Source of the DNA: Nemertoderma westbladi
Taxonomy: Eukaryota > Xenacoelomorpha > Nemertodermatida > Nemertodermatidae
Assembly: GCA_032718475.1 (NCBI GenBank)
Contig: JAUCBJ010005781.1
Location: forward strand, 1 to 47,354
DNA: 47,354 bases
Direction: 5' to 3'
The notes under the pieces were generated by a model, which ran no database searches, was not told the DNA's origin, and saw nothing but the letters and a program-made list of their open reading frames with translations. Below are positions 1-10,665 of this stretch, piece after piece. Position 1 is the first letter of the stretch, and the number at the start of each line of letters is the position of its first letter. The translations under genes were made by a program, and so were the position numbers.

Positions 1-74
1 TTTAGAGTATTCCAGCGCCTGGGGGGAAACTGGATTGCGAAGCAAAGGGGCCAGTTATATCCCACAGAAGCTTT

Positions 75-3000
75 TACAGAATAATTGTTTTTAAGGGATG
101 AATAATTGTTTTTGGGGGTAGAATAATTGTTTTTGGGGGATGAATAATGGCTTTGGGGGATGAATAATTGTTTTTGGGGGATGAATAATTGTTTTTGGGG
201 GTAGAATAATTGTTTTTGGGGGATGAATAATTGTTTTTGGGGGTAGAATAATTGTTTTTGGGGGATGAATAATTGTTTTTGGGGGATGAATAATTGTTTT
301 TGGGGTTGAATAATTGTTTTTGGGGGATGAATAATTGTTTTTAGGGAATGAATAATTGTTTTTGGGGGTAGAATAATTGTTTTTGGGGGATGAATAATTG
401 TTTTTGGGGGATGAATAATTGTTTTTGGGGGATGAATAATTGTTTTTGGGGGATGAATAATTGTTTTTAGGGGATGAATAATTGTTTTTGGGGGTAGAAT
501 AATTGTTTTTGGGGGATGAATAATTGGCTTTGGGGGATGAATAATTGTTTTTGGGGGATGAATAATTGTTTTTGGGGGTAGAATAATTGTTTTTGGGGGA
601 TGAATAATTGTTTTTGGGGGTAGAATAATTGTTTTTGGGGGATGAATAATTGTTTTTGGGGGATGAATAATTGTTTTTGGGGTTGAATAATTGTTTTTAG
701 TGGAAGAATAATTGTTTTTGGGGGATGAATAATTGTTTTTGAGGGTAGAATAATTGTTTTTGGGGGATGAATAATTGTTTTTAGGGGATGAATAATTGTC
801 TTTGGGGGATGCATAATTGTTTTTGGTGGATGAATAATTGTTTTTGGGTGATGGATAATTGTTTTTGGTGGATGAATAATTGTCTTTGGGGGATGAATAA
901 TTGTTTTTGGTGGATGAATAATTGTTTTTGGGTGATGAATAATTGTTTTTGGGGGATGAATAATTGTTTTTGGGGGATGAATAATTGTCTTTGGGGGATG
1001 AATAATTGTTTTTGGTGGATGAATAATTGTTTTTGGGGGATGAATAATTGTTTTTAGGGGATGAATAATTGTTTTTGGGAGATGAATAATTGTTTTTGGG
1101 GGTAGAATAATTGTTTTTGGGGGATGAATAATTGTTTTTGGGGGTAGAATAATTGTTTTTGGGGGATGAATAATTGTTTTTGGGGGATGAATAATTGTTT
1201 TTGGGGGATGAATAATTGTTTTTAGGGGATGAATAATTGTTTTTGGGGGTAGAATAATTGTTTTTGGGGGATGAATAATGGCTTTGGGGGATGAATAATT
1301 GTTTTTGGGGGATGAATAATTGTTTTTGGGGGTAGAATAATTGTTTTTGGGGGATGAATAATTGTTTTTGGGGGTAGAATAATTGTTTTTGGGGGATGAA
1401 TAATTGTTTTTGGGGGATGAATAATTGTTTTTGGGGTTGAATAATTGTTTTTAGTGGAAGAATAATTGTTTTTGGGGGATGAATAATTGTTTTTAGGGGA
1501 TGAATAATTGTTTTTGGGGGTAGAATAATTGTTTTTGGGGGATGAATAATTGTTTTTGGGGGATGAATAATTGTTTTTGGGGGATGAATAATTGTTTTTG
1601 GGGGATGAATAATTGTTTTTGGGGGATGAATAATTGTTTTTAGGGAATGAATAATTGGCTTTGGGGGATGAATAATTGTTTTTGGGGGATGAATAATTGT
1701 TTTTGGGGGTAGAATAATTGTTTTTGGGGGATGAATAATTGTTTTTAGGGGTAGAATAATTGTTTTTGGGGGATGAATAATTGTTTTTGGGGTTGAATAA
1801 TTGTTTTTAGTTGAAGAATAATTGTTTTTGGGGGATGAATAATTGTTTTTAGGGGATGAATAATTGTTTTTGGGGGTGGAATAATTGTTTTTGGGGGATG
1901 AATAATTGTTTTTAGGGGATGAATAATTGTCTTTGGGGGATGCATAATTGTTTTTGGTGGATGAATAATTGTTTTTGGGTGATGAATAATTGTTTTTGGT
2001 GGATGAATAATTGTTTTTGGGGGATGAATAATTGTTTTTGGGGGATGAATAATTGTTTTTGGGGGATGAATAATTGTCTTTGGGGGATGAATAATTGTTT
2101 TTGGGGGATGAATAATTGTCTTTGGGGGATGAATAATTGTTTTTGGTGGATGAATAATTGTTTTTGGGTGATGAATAATTGTTTTTGGGGGATGAATAAT
2201 TGTTTTTGGGGGATGAATAATTGTCTTTGGGGGATGAATAATTGTTTTTGGTGGATGAATAATTGTTTTTTGGTGATGAATAATTGTTTTTGGGGGATGA
2301 ATAATTGTTTTTGGGGGATGAATAATTGTTTTTGGTGGATGAATAATTGTTTTTGGTGGATGAATAATTGTTTTTGGTGGATGAATAATTGTTTTTGGGG
2401 GATGAATAATTGTATTTTGGAGATGAATAATTGTTTTTGGAGGATGAATAATTGTTTTTAGCGGAAGAATAATTGTTTTTGGGGGATGAATAATTGTTTT
2501 TGGAGGTAGAATAATTGTTTTTGGAGGATGAATAATTGTTTTTAGGGGATGAATAATAGTCTTTGGGGGATGAATAATTGTTTTTGGTGGATGAATAATT
2601 GTTTTTGGTGGATGAATAATTGTTTTTGGTGGATGAATAATTGTTTTTGGTGGATGAATAATTGTTTTTGGGGGATGAACAATTGTTTTTGGGGGATGAA
2701 TAATTGTTTTTGGAGGTAGAATAATTGTTTTTGGAGGATGAATAATTGTTTTTAGGGGAAGAATAATTGTTTTTGGGGGATGAATAATTGTTTTTGGAGG
2801 TAGAATAATTGTTTTTGGAGGATGAATAATTGTTTTTAGGGGATGAATAATTGTCTTTGGGGGATGAATAATTGTTTTTGGTGGATGAATAATTGTTTTT
2901 GGTGGATGAATAATTGTTTTTGGTGGATGAATAATTGTATTTTGGAGATGAATAATTGTTTTTAGGGGAAGAATAATTGTTTTTGGGGGATGAATAATTG

Positions 3001-3645
3001 TTTTTGGGGAATCAATAATTGTTTTTGGGTGATGAATAATTGTTTTTGGTGGATGAATAATTGTTTTTGGTGGATGAATAATTGTTTTTGGGGGATGAAT
3101 AATTGTATTTTGGAGATGAATAATTGTTTTTAGGGGAAGAATAATTGTTTTTAGGGGATGAATAATTGTCTTTGGGGGATGAATAATTGTTTTTGGTGGA
3201 TGAATAATTGTTTTTGGTGGATGAATAATTGTTTTTGGGGGATGAACAATTGTTTTTGGGGGATGAATAATTGTTTTTGGAGGTAGAATAATTGTTTTTG
3301 GAGGATGAATAATTGTTTTTAGGGGAAGAATAATTGTTTTTGGGGGATGAATAATTGTTTTTGGAGGTAGAATAATTGTTTTTGGAGGATGAATAATTGT
3401 TTTTAGGGGATGAATAATTGTCTTTGGGGGATGAATAATTGTTTTTGGTGGATGAATAATTGTTTTTGGGGGATGAATGTATTTTGGAGATGAATAATTG
3501 TTTTTAGGGGAAGAATAATTGTTTTTGGGGGATGAATAATTGTTTTTGGGGAATCAATAATTGTTTTTGGGTGATGAATAATTGTTTTTGGTGGATGAAT
3601 AATTGTTTTTGGGGGATGAATAATTGTTTTTGGTGAGAAGGATAT
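75..3645. repeat. 21-bp minisatellite, about 170 units
   Basis: A head-to-tail array with a 21-bp period; the common core is GAATAATTG followed by TTTTTGGGGG and AT or TAG. Because 21 is divisible by three, long stretches stay open in frame: the plus strand reads M-N-N-C-F-W-G repeatedly (788-1057, 1919-2461) and the minus strand reads a P-P-K-T-I-I-H type heptad (467-814, 1745-1945). Variant units (GTAG instead of GATG, GTCTTTGG, GGTGGATG, GCATAATTG) recur in the same order around 790-1060 and 1920-2240, so long blocks have been duplicated inside the array. From about 2460 the array becomes a mosaic with GGAGG and TATTTTGG variants. No start context, splice sites or non-repeat coding sequence suggests a gene. 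Confidence 0.95.
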
Positions 3646-4288
3646 TCAAAATTGGGGGGTGCGAATTGGTGTTACAAAAAAATATATTTGGTGCAAAATA
3701 ATTTATTTTGGTGTTTTAAATCATCTAATTTGGGGTGGCATTCAATTTGTGGGGGATAAATAGTTTCTATATATTATTTACTAATGTGAAATTTCTGCCA
3801 TTAACAAATATTTAAATAACCATCTTTCTTTAAATTGGGCGAAATATGTAAAATATCGTCACAAAGTTAAAATATATAAAGTTAAATCCCATCAGTGAAA
3901 GTCAATAAATAGTACATTTTAGATTACTTTAGACCCCCCCCCCCCCCCATCCCCGTAATAGTAGCGTAATGGTAAAATAATGTGTGTGACGTGTGTGTGT
4001 GTGTGTGTGTATGTATGTAAAAAGTAGAACAGTAAAACTGTATGTGGTTGGGTTGTTGTGGGACCGAATGAAATCAAGTAAAGAGGAGAGATGTCAAAGT
4101 AAAAGATAGGTTGAGATTATCCGTGCTGGGTTTGAGAGTATAAGCTTTTTGTAAAATACATTATGAGTGGCGAGAGGATGTTCACCACCGGCCACATTAT
4201 AACTTTATATATATTTGTATTTTATTATAAATTTTATAATAATTAGAATTATTTACTATTATGACATATAACATAACAACAAATTACA
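3646..4288. other. Intergenic, AT-rich, simple repeats
   Basis: Degenerate remnants of the G-rich array fade out by about 3760. Then follow a C homopolymer (about 3934-3948) and a GT dinucleotide run (3981-4018). I see no gene. Confidence 0.6.
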
Positions 4289-4290
4289 TA

Positions 4291-4676
4291 CCGTATTTAC
4301 TCGAATTAACCCCCCCCCCCCCCCCCCCCCAAATAAACGCCCCCTCTAATTAACGTCCCCCTTTCCATCAAATTAGCAACTTAAACGCCTTCCCCGAATA
4401 AACGCCCCGGCGTTTAATAATATTACAATGTGGGGCGTTAACATTTAATTATTTCTTTTGCTTAACTTGTTTTCTTGAATTTATCAACATTCTTTAATGG
4501 GGTAATTAGATCAAAATGCTGAAAATCTAGAACATAAACATAAATGCCCCCCACTCATACCTCACAATTTGGAACTTAAACACCTTCCCGGAATTAACGC
4601 CCCCCCGCGAATAAACGCCTCCCCAATTGGCAATTTATAAACTTAAACGCCCAGGTTCTTATTCGAGTAAATACGG
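4291..4676. mobile_element. MITE-like element with TA flanks
   Basis: The left end reads CCGTATTTACTCGAATTA and the right end reads TTATTCGAGTAAATACGG, a near-perfect terminal inverted repeat; each end is bordered by TA, consistent with a TA target duplication. The interior is a series of short C-rich blocks (AAATAAACGCCCC-like) separated by A/T, including a C run of about 20. No transposase is encoded, so it would be non-autonomous. The superfamily cannot be fixed from the ends alone; a TA duplication fits Tc1/mariner-like or similar enzymes. Confidence 0.75.
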
Positions 4677-4678
4677 TA

Positions 4679-5155
4679 ACTGTACAGGCGAAGTAATGTT
4701 TAGTTTAGTTTAGTTTACAGTTTCAGGCACGTTGTTTATAATCAAATTGAACCTGAAACCTGGTATAGCTCTGCGTTGGTCGGCGGCAGACTCTACCGGT
4801 ACGGGGCACTACAAACGCTATAATTTGTTATAGGCCCTAACGTCTTTATGACAAAAAATTTAATATTAGACATTAAATATATTATTACAACAAAAGCTCT
4901 GCATGCGGTTTTTCGTCAGCAACACTTTCGTAATGTTAGAAATTTTCAATAAAACTGCATATATTTGTTGCAAAGTACTTTACAGCGTTCTTTTACTTGT
5001 GAGTATAATTTATAGTAACTCACTGCGTTCAGCTGCACAAACTACTTGAATCAGCACACTGTAAAAAGTGTTATCTTGCACATCAATTAGTATTTAAATT
5101 GTTTATTACATATAAAATCCAAGAGGTATGTTACACGAACGAACATAGCGATTGT
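4679..5155. other. Intergenic, no gene seen
   Basis: A TTTAG run at about 4700-4720 resembles a SINE or LINE tail. The rest is AT-rich sequence without recognisable coding potential. Confidence 0.5.
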
Positions 5156-5442
5156 AAAGTAAAAGTAAAGTAAAGTAAATTTTCTTCGGCCGCTAGGCCA
5201 GGGATTACGCACAAAGTCTGACGACTTATTTCCAGTGCGGTCCCCCCAGAACTTTACTCCCCAGAGGAAACTCCAGTACTCATTTAGCTACCACTTAAGG
5301 ATGCAAGGCAGAGATGCGCCCTGGCTGGTCCCTTTAAAGCATTCGTGCCGAAACGAAAACTGCCCTGGCCCATGTGAGGATCGAACCCACGACCTACGGG
5401 AGATGTGAATTCAATGCAACCACTACACCAAGGTGGAGCCTA
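5156..5442 (-). mobile_element. tRNA-derived SINE, minus strand
   Basis: Read on the minus strand, the element starts GGCTCCACCTTGGTGTAG with an A-box (TGGTGTAGTGG) and, about 40 bases on, a B-box (GGTTCGATCC), the internal RNA polymerase III promoter of a tRNA. A body of about 200 bases without tRNA character follows, and it ends in GGCCGAAGAAAATTTAC plus a TTTAC-repeat tail (5158-5180 on the plus strand). The tRNA part is not a good cloverleaf, so I call it a SINE rather than a tRNA gene. Confidence 0.75.
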
Positions 5443-5884
5443 TGATTGAGTGCAAATAAAGATCAATCAACAGCTCGATGCATGATTATGAGAATCCGCA
5501 CACTGTCAGGCAGAGATGCGGGATATGATACGTTAAGAAACACAATTTTCGTATTCCATACGTTTCAATGATAATCGTTTTTTTTTATATTCCGATTGTA
5601 TAAAATTTGATACATAATAAAATGTATTTGAATGGAACTTAATATTATATTAGTCAGATAGTGGTAGTGGAGTAGGTACCAGTAACGCAAATAAACGAAA
5701 TGTTGCGCTGTGCTTTTGACGATCAGTTAATTCCATACCATCAAATTCGCACATTACGTTCAAAATGCATAGAAAACACATTGTACATTGAGTTCCTGAT
5801 CCATGGTCCATGAAATCCAAATTCATATCTATGATCACGGAAACAGTCGGCCAAATCTAGAAGCCACCCGAAGGCTCCTCTTTC
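5443..5884. other. Intergenic, no gene seen
   Basis: AT-rich single-copy sequence. A short minus-strand frame (5650-5838) shows no recognisable domain. Confidence 0.5.
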
Positions 5885-6054
5885 GATAGATAATACCCGA
5901 AGGTGGGGGGTGGGCGTTACTCATATCCCTAGTTTTGCTCCCAGTATTTCCACTGGTCCTCATTTTATCGAACCCGATGTATGAAAGGCAGAATGACCCT
6001 GGCGGGGCTCGAACCTACAACCAATATATTGTAAGCAACTGAGCTAGCCTCGCC
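5885..6054 (-). mobile_element. Second tRNA-derived SINE, minus strand
   Basis: On the minus strand it begins GGCGAGGCTAGCTCAGTTGC (A-box region TAGCTCAGTTG) and has a B-box GGTTCGAGCCCC about 35 bases later, then a non-tRNA body. It is a different family from the SINE at 5156-5442: head and body do not match. The 3' end is uncertain and no clear tail or target duplication was found. Confidence 0.6.
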
Positions 6055-8204
6055 TACAAGCTGGCCAGACTATGGAGAATTCTCCGAAAACTAAGATCAT
6101 TCATTATCTACAGTAAGATCATAGGCATACAAGGTAGACAGATAGTTCTCGATCCATAACATAATTTCCTTTATAAATATCGATATAGAGTTATATTTAA
6201 TTTTATTCACAGAGAAATTGAATAAAGCAGTTATGTTATTCTTGACAATGAAACCTAAAATTATTCCTTAAAAACTGCGAACATATATATTCTAACAGAA
6301 CACATTTCAGAATAATATTAAGCCTCTTGTACCCAATTTGATGCATGTTATTTACAGAGCACAAAGGTCATTATGAATTTTTGCACAATAATTTATTATT
6401 TTATTATTTCTAAAATATTTCGAGGTTCTATACAAATAATCACTGTTGTTAAATTTTGATGAGTTACGACTAGGTTGATAAATTAAATATTATTTTATAT
6501 AATTCTTTTTAACATTACATAACTAACTATACTAACTATCGAATTTGGTACATACGGCATGAAAAGGTTAAAATATTCACGGGCATGTTAATGTTAATCA
6601 ATGAGTGTGATTGGAATTGAAATACCTTGCTAATTCTACAGTGTTGTTGTATGTTCTATCCTTACCTTCTGTAGTTTGTTTGTCTGTGTTATGGTTTGTA
6701 ACACAATGACAAATATAAACACTTTAGTTGCTCTACACGCACAACATTGCCATTGTCTCAATCTATCAAGAGGCTTAACCCCCCCCCCCCCCCCCCCCAG
6801 CCCGTGTTGTGCAGCCGCCACAGATAACATTAGGTTGTGAGTGAGTATGTTTATTTTTTAGTCTAGACGTCTAGACTAGACAGACAGCTACCTCGTTAAA
6901 GTATTGCTAATGATCGGCCGGTCATCTGGGGTTGTTGGTTACCTTATTGCTCCGACCTTTTCCTCCCACGATGCCCCACCCCCAACAAGAAGCCAATCAA
7001 AATGTCTGCCACAGTACCTCTCTGCACCTGTAGTTTGTCAAAGTGGATGCCGCTTTACCAGAAGGCGGTACACATCAATTGATTTACAGGCAAACAATTA
7101 AAATACACCTAGATGTATGGATTAACTTTAAATAAATTCATTTTCTAGAATTGCCCTTCCCAATAAATTATTGTTGCTTCTCAAATCACAATACTTCAAT
7201 TACAAACTCCTATAAGTAAATGGAATTCAATATACCTCCACGCCCACACCCTCCCGGCAGAGTTCCAGGAAAACCTTTCTCATACCCCGTCTATAATTGC
7301 GAACATTAGCCGCGCTACACTAACGAGCTGTGCTCCCTTCCCAGCCGAACGATAACTTATAACTTCTAATAGGATATAACCTTCTATAAGATTTATTGCC
7401 TTTTTACTAAACAAACATTGCGTAATCCCATTGGTTTTAGCATTTAAGACCCAAAGTGTTTCTTCAAAGTGTTTAATATGCAGACACCTTATATCAAAGA
7501 TCATTAACGAAAAGAATCATTAACAGTAATTTCGATGTACTTTTTGACCTTATTACCTTTATAGAAGATTGGAGTCACTATGTCTGGGAATACGCCCCCT
7601 GCCAAGTATGTCGGCATTGTTAGAATGCACCACTCTACTTTTATCTTTCCGTCCAGATATCCTTTATTCTTACCTTTGGAACAATTCAAGCGCAAGCAAA
7701 CGCACAATGACTATATGTGGGGATTAACTATTGTGTTTATAAGACTTACACAATGGGCAGACATATGTAAGTTGTATCTCATTATGTTAAACATCAGTTA
7801 GTTGCACATATTATTACTACACTGTTGGGCAATTATTATCTACTGTATTTACTGCGCCAACCAATGTAATTCATACATAGCAGTAGCCCTTCCATCCCAT
7901 CCTTCATTACCGTACTGTAATCATCGGTATATGTATATTACAACAATAGTCTTATCAACTTTGTCACAGTAGTATTCTCTACTTATTCATTCATATATAT
8001 TTGTGGTTTATTAATGTGTTTTTTTTAAAGAAAATTTTATTTTTTTCTTGCCTACAAATAATATGATGAAGTGATTTATTTATAATACACAGTACAATAG
8101 GCCTATGTACTAATGTCGTTGAGTTCTTGCTTAGGTTCCCTCCTACGTATTCAACAGATGGAAAGTAAGCACTCAAAATGGAACCCTCTCCATGGAAAAT
8201 CGAC
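6055..8204. other. Intergenic, no convincing gene
   Basis: About 2.1 kb of AT-rich sequence. It contains a C homopolymer (about 6779-6799) and a small palindromic patch, GTCTAGACGTCTAGAC, near 6860. Several frames of 60-75 codons occur on both strands (for example 7280-7504 and 7504-7707 minus, 7580-7801 plus); none has a recognisable domain or good splice context. Confidence 0.5.
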
Positions 8205-8213
8205 GGAAATAAC

Positions 8214-8438
8214 GGGTGTAAACGCTACGCCGACAACCGACAGCCGACAACCACTGCCGACAACAGTAAATATGAAAATGTAACCTGAGTTCGTGACTCT
8301 CGTTTATTGTTTTGGTTAGAATAACCTTCCACTGTAACCTGTTCCTTTCCCTCAATTAATAAATAACATTAATTAGCCTTAATAATGGTTGTCGGCGTTG
8401 GTTGTCGGTAGTCGGTTGTCGGCGTAGCGTTTACACCC
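8214..8438. mobile_element. MITE with 9-bp target duplication, copy 1
   Basis: The inverted ends begin GGGTGTAAACGCTACGCCGA and are rich in a repeated CCGACAACC motif for about 50 bases on each side. The flanks are identical 9-mers, GGAAATAAC, at 8205-8213 and 8439-8447. The interior is short, AT-rich and codes for nothing. Nine-base duplications are typical of Mutator-like transposases (established knowledge); the assignment is inference from the duplication length only. Confidence 0.9.
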
Positions 8439-8447
8439 GGAAATAAC

Positions 8448-8725
8448 AGCTGAATTTACCTTACAACAGCAAAAACAAAACTACTGTAACTGTTAATTTA
8501 TGAGAAAAACTTTGAATTTTAGTGAAATGGCAAAACAAAATAAGAAAAATATATAATAATAATATGATTAGTTATAAGCAATTTGTACAACTAGGAACGA
8601 GGCGAGGCAAGTGAATGTGTGGCAAGAGGTGGAGTTAACCAGTATGGTAATGGCGCCAGGTTGTCTAACTTGTGAAACGCTACTGAATTTAGACGACTGA
8701 ATTTTGACTACCCATGGTGATCGGG
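8448..8725. other. Spacer between two MITE copies
   Basis: AT-rich single-copy sequence with no recognisable gene. Confidence 0.5.
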
Positions 8726-8734
8726 CTCTAGAAT

Positions 8735-8853
8735 GGGTGTAAACGCTACGCCGACAACCACCTACCGAAAACCAACGCCGACAACTATTATTAAAGCTAA
8801 TTTAGCGTTGTTGTGGTTGTCGGCTGTCGGTTGTCGGTGTAGCGTTTACACTC
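8735..8853. mobile_element. MITE with 9-bp target duplication, copy 2
   Basis: A shorter (119 bp) member of the same family as 8214-8438, in opposite relative orientation: the same GGGTGTAAACGCTACGCCGA terminus and CCGACAACC motif. Flanks are identical 9-mers, CTCTAGAAT, at 8726-8734 and 8854-8862. It is almost all inverted repeat with a small loop around AGCTAATTTAGC, so it could fold into one hairpin. Confidence 0.9.
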
Positions 8854-8862
8854 CTCTAGAAT

Positions 8863-9619
8863 CCTTGTCTATAAAACTTGTATTGTAAGTAGGCCTGGCC
8901 TATACCCTCGTAATTTATGTTGTTATTTCCAAATTCCACCGGACAGTCAAAACAACGGTTACACGAGAGAATTAACGCGACACCGTTCTATGAGAAAGCA
9001 CTACCTGAGAGACTGCGGGTGTTAATCAATGGGATAACATCCATCTGGGGTGACATTTTTTCAACTTTGGACTCATAATTTTCAGCTATAGGTATCGCAC
9101 TCCTATAGGTATTCGGTAGCAATTCTCATTGCTCAACACTCAACGTGTATAGATAGATAGACTTGTAATATAACTCTTACTTTTTATTTTACGCTAACAT
9201 CTATAAATTATCGGTTTAAAGAAGATTGGGGGTGGGGGTTATATATTATTTGCACGAAACTCCATTAATTTTGGATTTAATATTATTTGTACTAATCTCC
9301 ATAAATCCATTATTTACAATAACCCACATACATTTTTATCGAAATAGTATAAGTGAGGTTTTACCATATTCCCGACGTGCATATATATTCCGTAAAGCTA
9401 CAACCTTAAATATATTTTAATTTCCATATTTTGAACGCACGATGGACTCACATTACTGTGCCCCATTAACTAATATTTGCACTAAACCCATACTCTGTTA
9501 TAATAATAATGTGTAAAGTTCTAGCCCGGATTGCTATGTTGTTTGCTTCTCCACCCATAGCCATTATTATTATATTGGCACGCTGACTCGCACAAGTTAC
9601 GCACCTAATTTAGGTGCAC
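8863..9619. other. Intergenic, no gene seen
   Basis: AT-rich sequence. A 64-codon plus-strand frame at 9226-9420 has no recognisable domain. Confidence 0.5.
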
Positions 9620-9623
9620 TTAA

Positions 9624-10003
9624 GGGGGGGGGGGGGGGGGGGGGGGGGGGGGTACACCATTTTGGTCAAAAATATGTTAATTATTTTCACAAAATTTCAC
9701 CTGATAGTTATGTTGCTCCATCTTTGATCTATCATATAAAAAAACTTTCATGTGATTAGATTCAAAACTGTAAAAGCCTTGGGGTTTTAAGCGCAACCAA
9801 GTTTTTTTTTTGTTTTTGTTTTTTTTTATTGTTAACTAGTATTAACTAATATTAAATAGAGAAAAAAAAAATTTTCTAACCTATCATGTAGAATAGCATC
9901 TTAGGCACCTATATTCCAAATTATAGCCAAAAACAAAAAAATTTGAAACGCTGCGAGTGATAAATCTAAGAGTTGTTCGAAAATGGTGTACCCCCCCCCC
10001 CCC
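9624..10003. mobile_element. TTAA-flanked MITE with homopolymer G/C ends
   Basis: TTAA flanks both sides (9620-9623 and 10004-10007). The element starts with a run of about 29 G followed by TACACCATTTT and ends with AAAATGGTGTA followed by 13 C, an inverted repeat. TTAA target sites with GGG/CCC termini are the signature of piggyBac-type transposition (established knowledge). The interior is AT-rich with T and A runs and codes for nothing. A related copy lies at 13725-13942. Confidence 0.75.
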
Positions 10004-10007
10004 TTAA

Positions 10008-10660
10008 TTCATTATTTCAATAGTGTATTGTGTATCTTTATCCAGGGCCTACATATAATACGTATTGTATTATTGTATATGAACACACTGCTTTATCTGA
10101 TTTAAGTTTTTCAGTGGATGTTAATATACTGTACCAGAGTTAGGCCTGTAGTGTTTGTAACAGAACTCGCGTTTTTTTACTGCCAGTGCGGAACAAAGTT
10201 TTTGTAGAATTCTCAAATTCAAACGTTCATAGCATATGGAGTACTGATAAATATTGTTTGTGATTGCGCCGCCCGCCCCAGTAAAAAATGCTCATAAGAG
10301 GCTATACGATACGAAATTATGGAAGAATGTAGCGTGGGATAAAGTGGTCACCCGAAGCAAAAAGTTAAATGTGACACGGCGATATAATAACAGAGTAATG
10401 TATTTTTTATATTATAAGATTTCAGTGTATTTAAATGATACAACGAAATTACGCACATCATTTTAAGAAAATTATTATACGACACCGACACACGTTCCTT
10501 TACAGCCCGAGAAAAAATCCCCGAACCCTGTTCCTTTACAGCTCGAGCAAATATCCTGAGAATTACGTTTTGTACAGTCACGTTAATAATAAAGATCTTG
10601 AAGATTACACTTATACAACAGGAGTAGTTTGTTGTCAGAAGTTTCACCCAGATTGCTTTC
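10008..10660. other. 3' flank of the tetraspanin gene
   Basis: AT-rich sequence. At 10493-10560 a short direct repeat, GTTCCTTTACAGC followed by CGAG, occurs twice about 38 bp apart. No perfect AATAAA for the minus-strand gene was found in the first 300 bases, so its 3' end is unknown. Confidence 0.4.
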
Positions 10661-10665
10661 AATGT

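Noticed and set aside
788-2461. Open frames of 89 and 180 codons coding a CFWGMNN-type repeat protein
   Set aside because: They are a by-product of a 21-bp unit without stops; there is no non-repeat coding sequence, and many units in the same array contain stops (TAG variants).
75-3645. Telomere-like TTTTGGGG repeats
   Set aside because: The G-run is embedded in a 21-bp unit with ATAATTG and is not a simple telomeric repeat; the locus is interstitial as far as can be seen.
5360-5442. A functional tRNA gene
   Set aside because: A and B boxes are present but the cloverleaf pairing is poor and a SINE body with a TTTAC tail follows.
7280-7707. Two adjacent minus-strand frames of 74 and 67 codons
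   Set aside because: No recognisable domain, no clear splice sites, AT-rich region; kept as intergenic.
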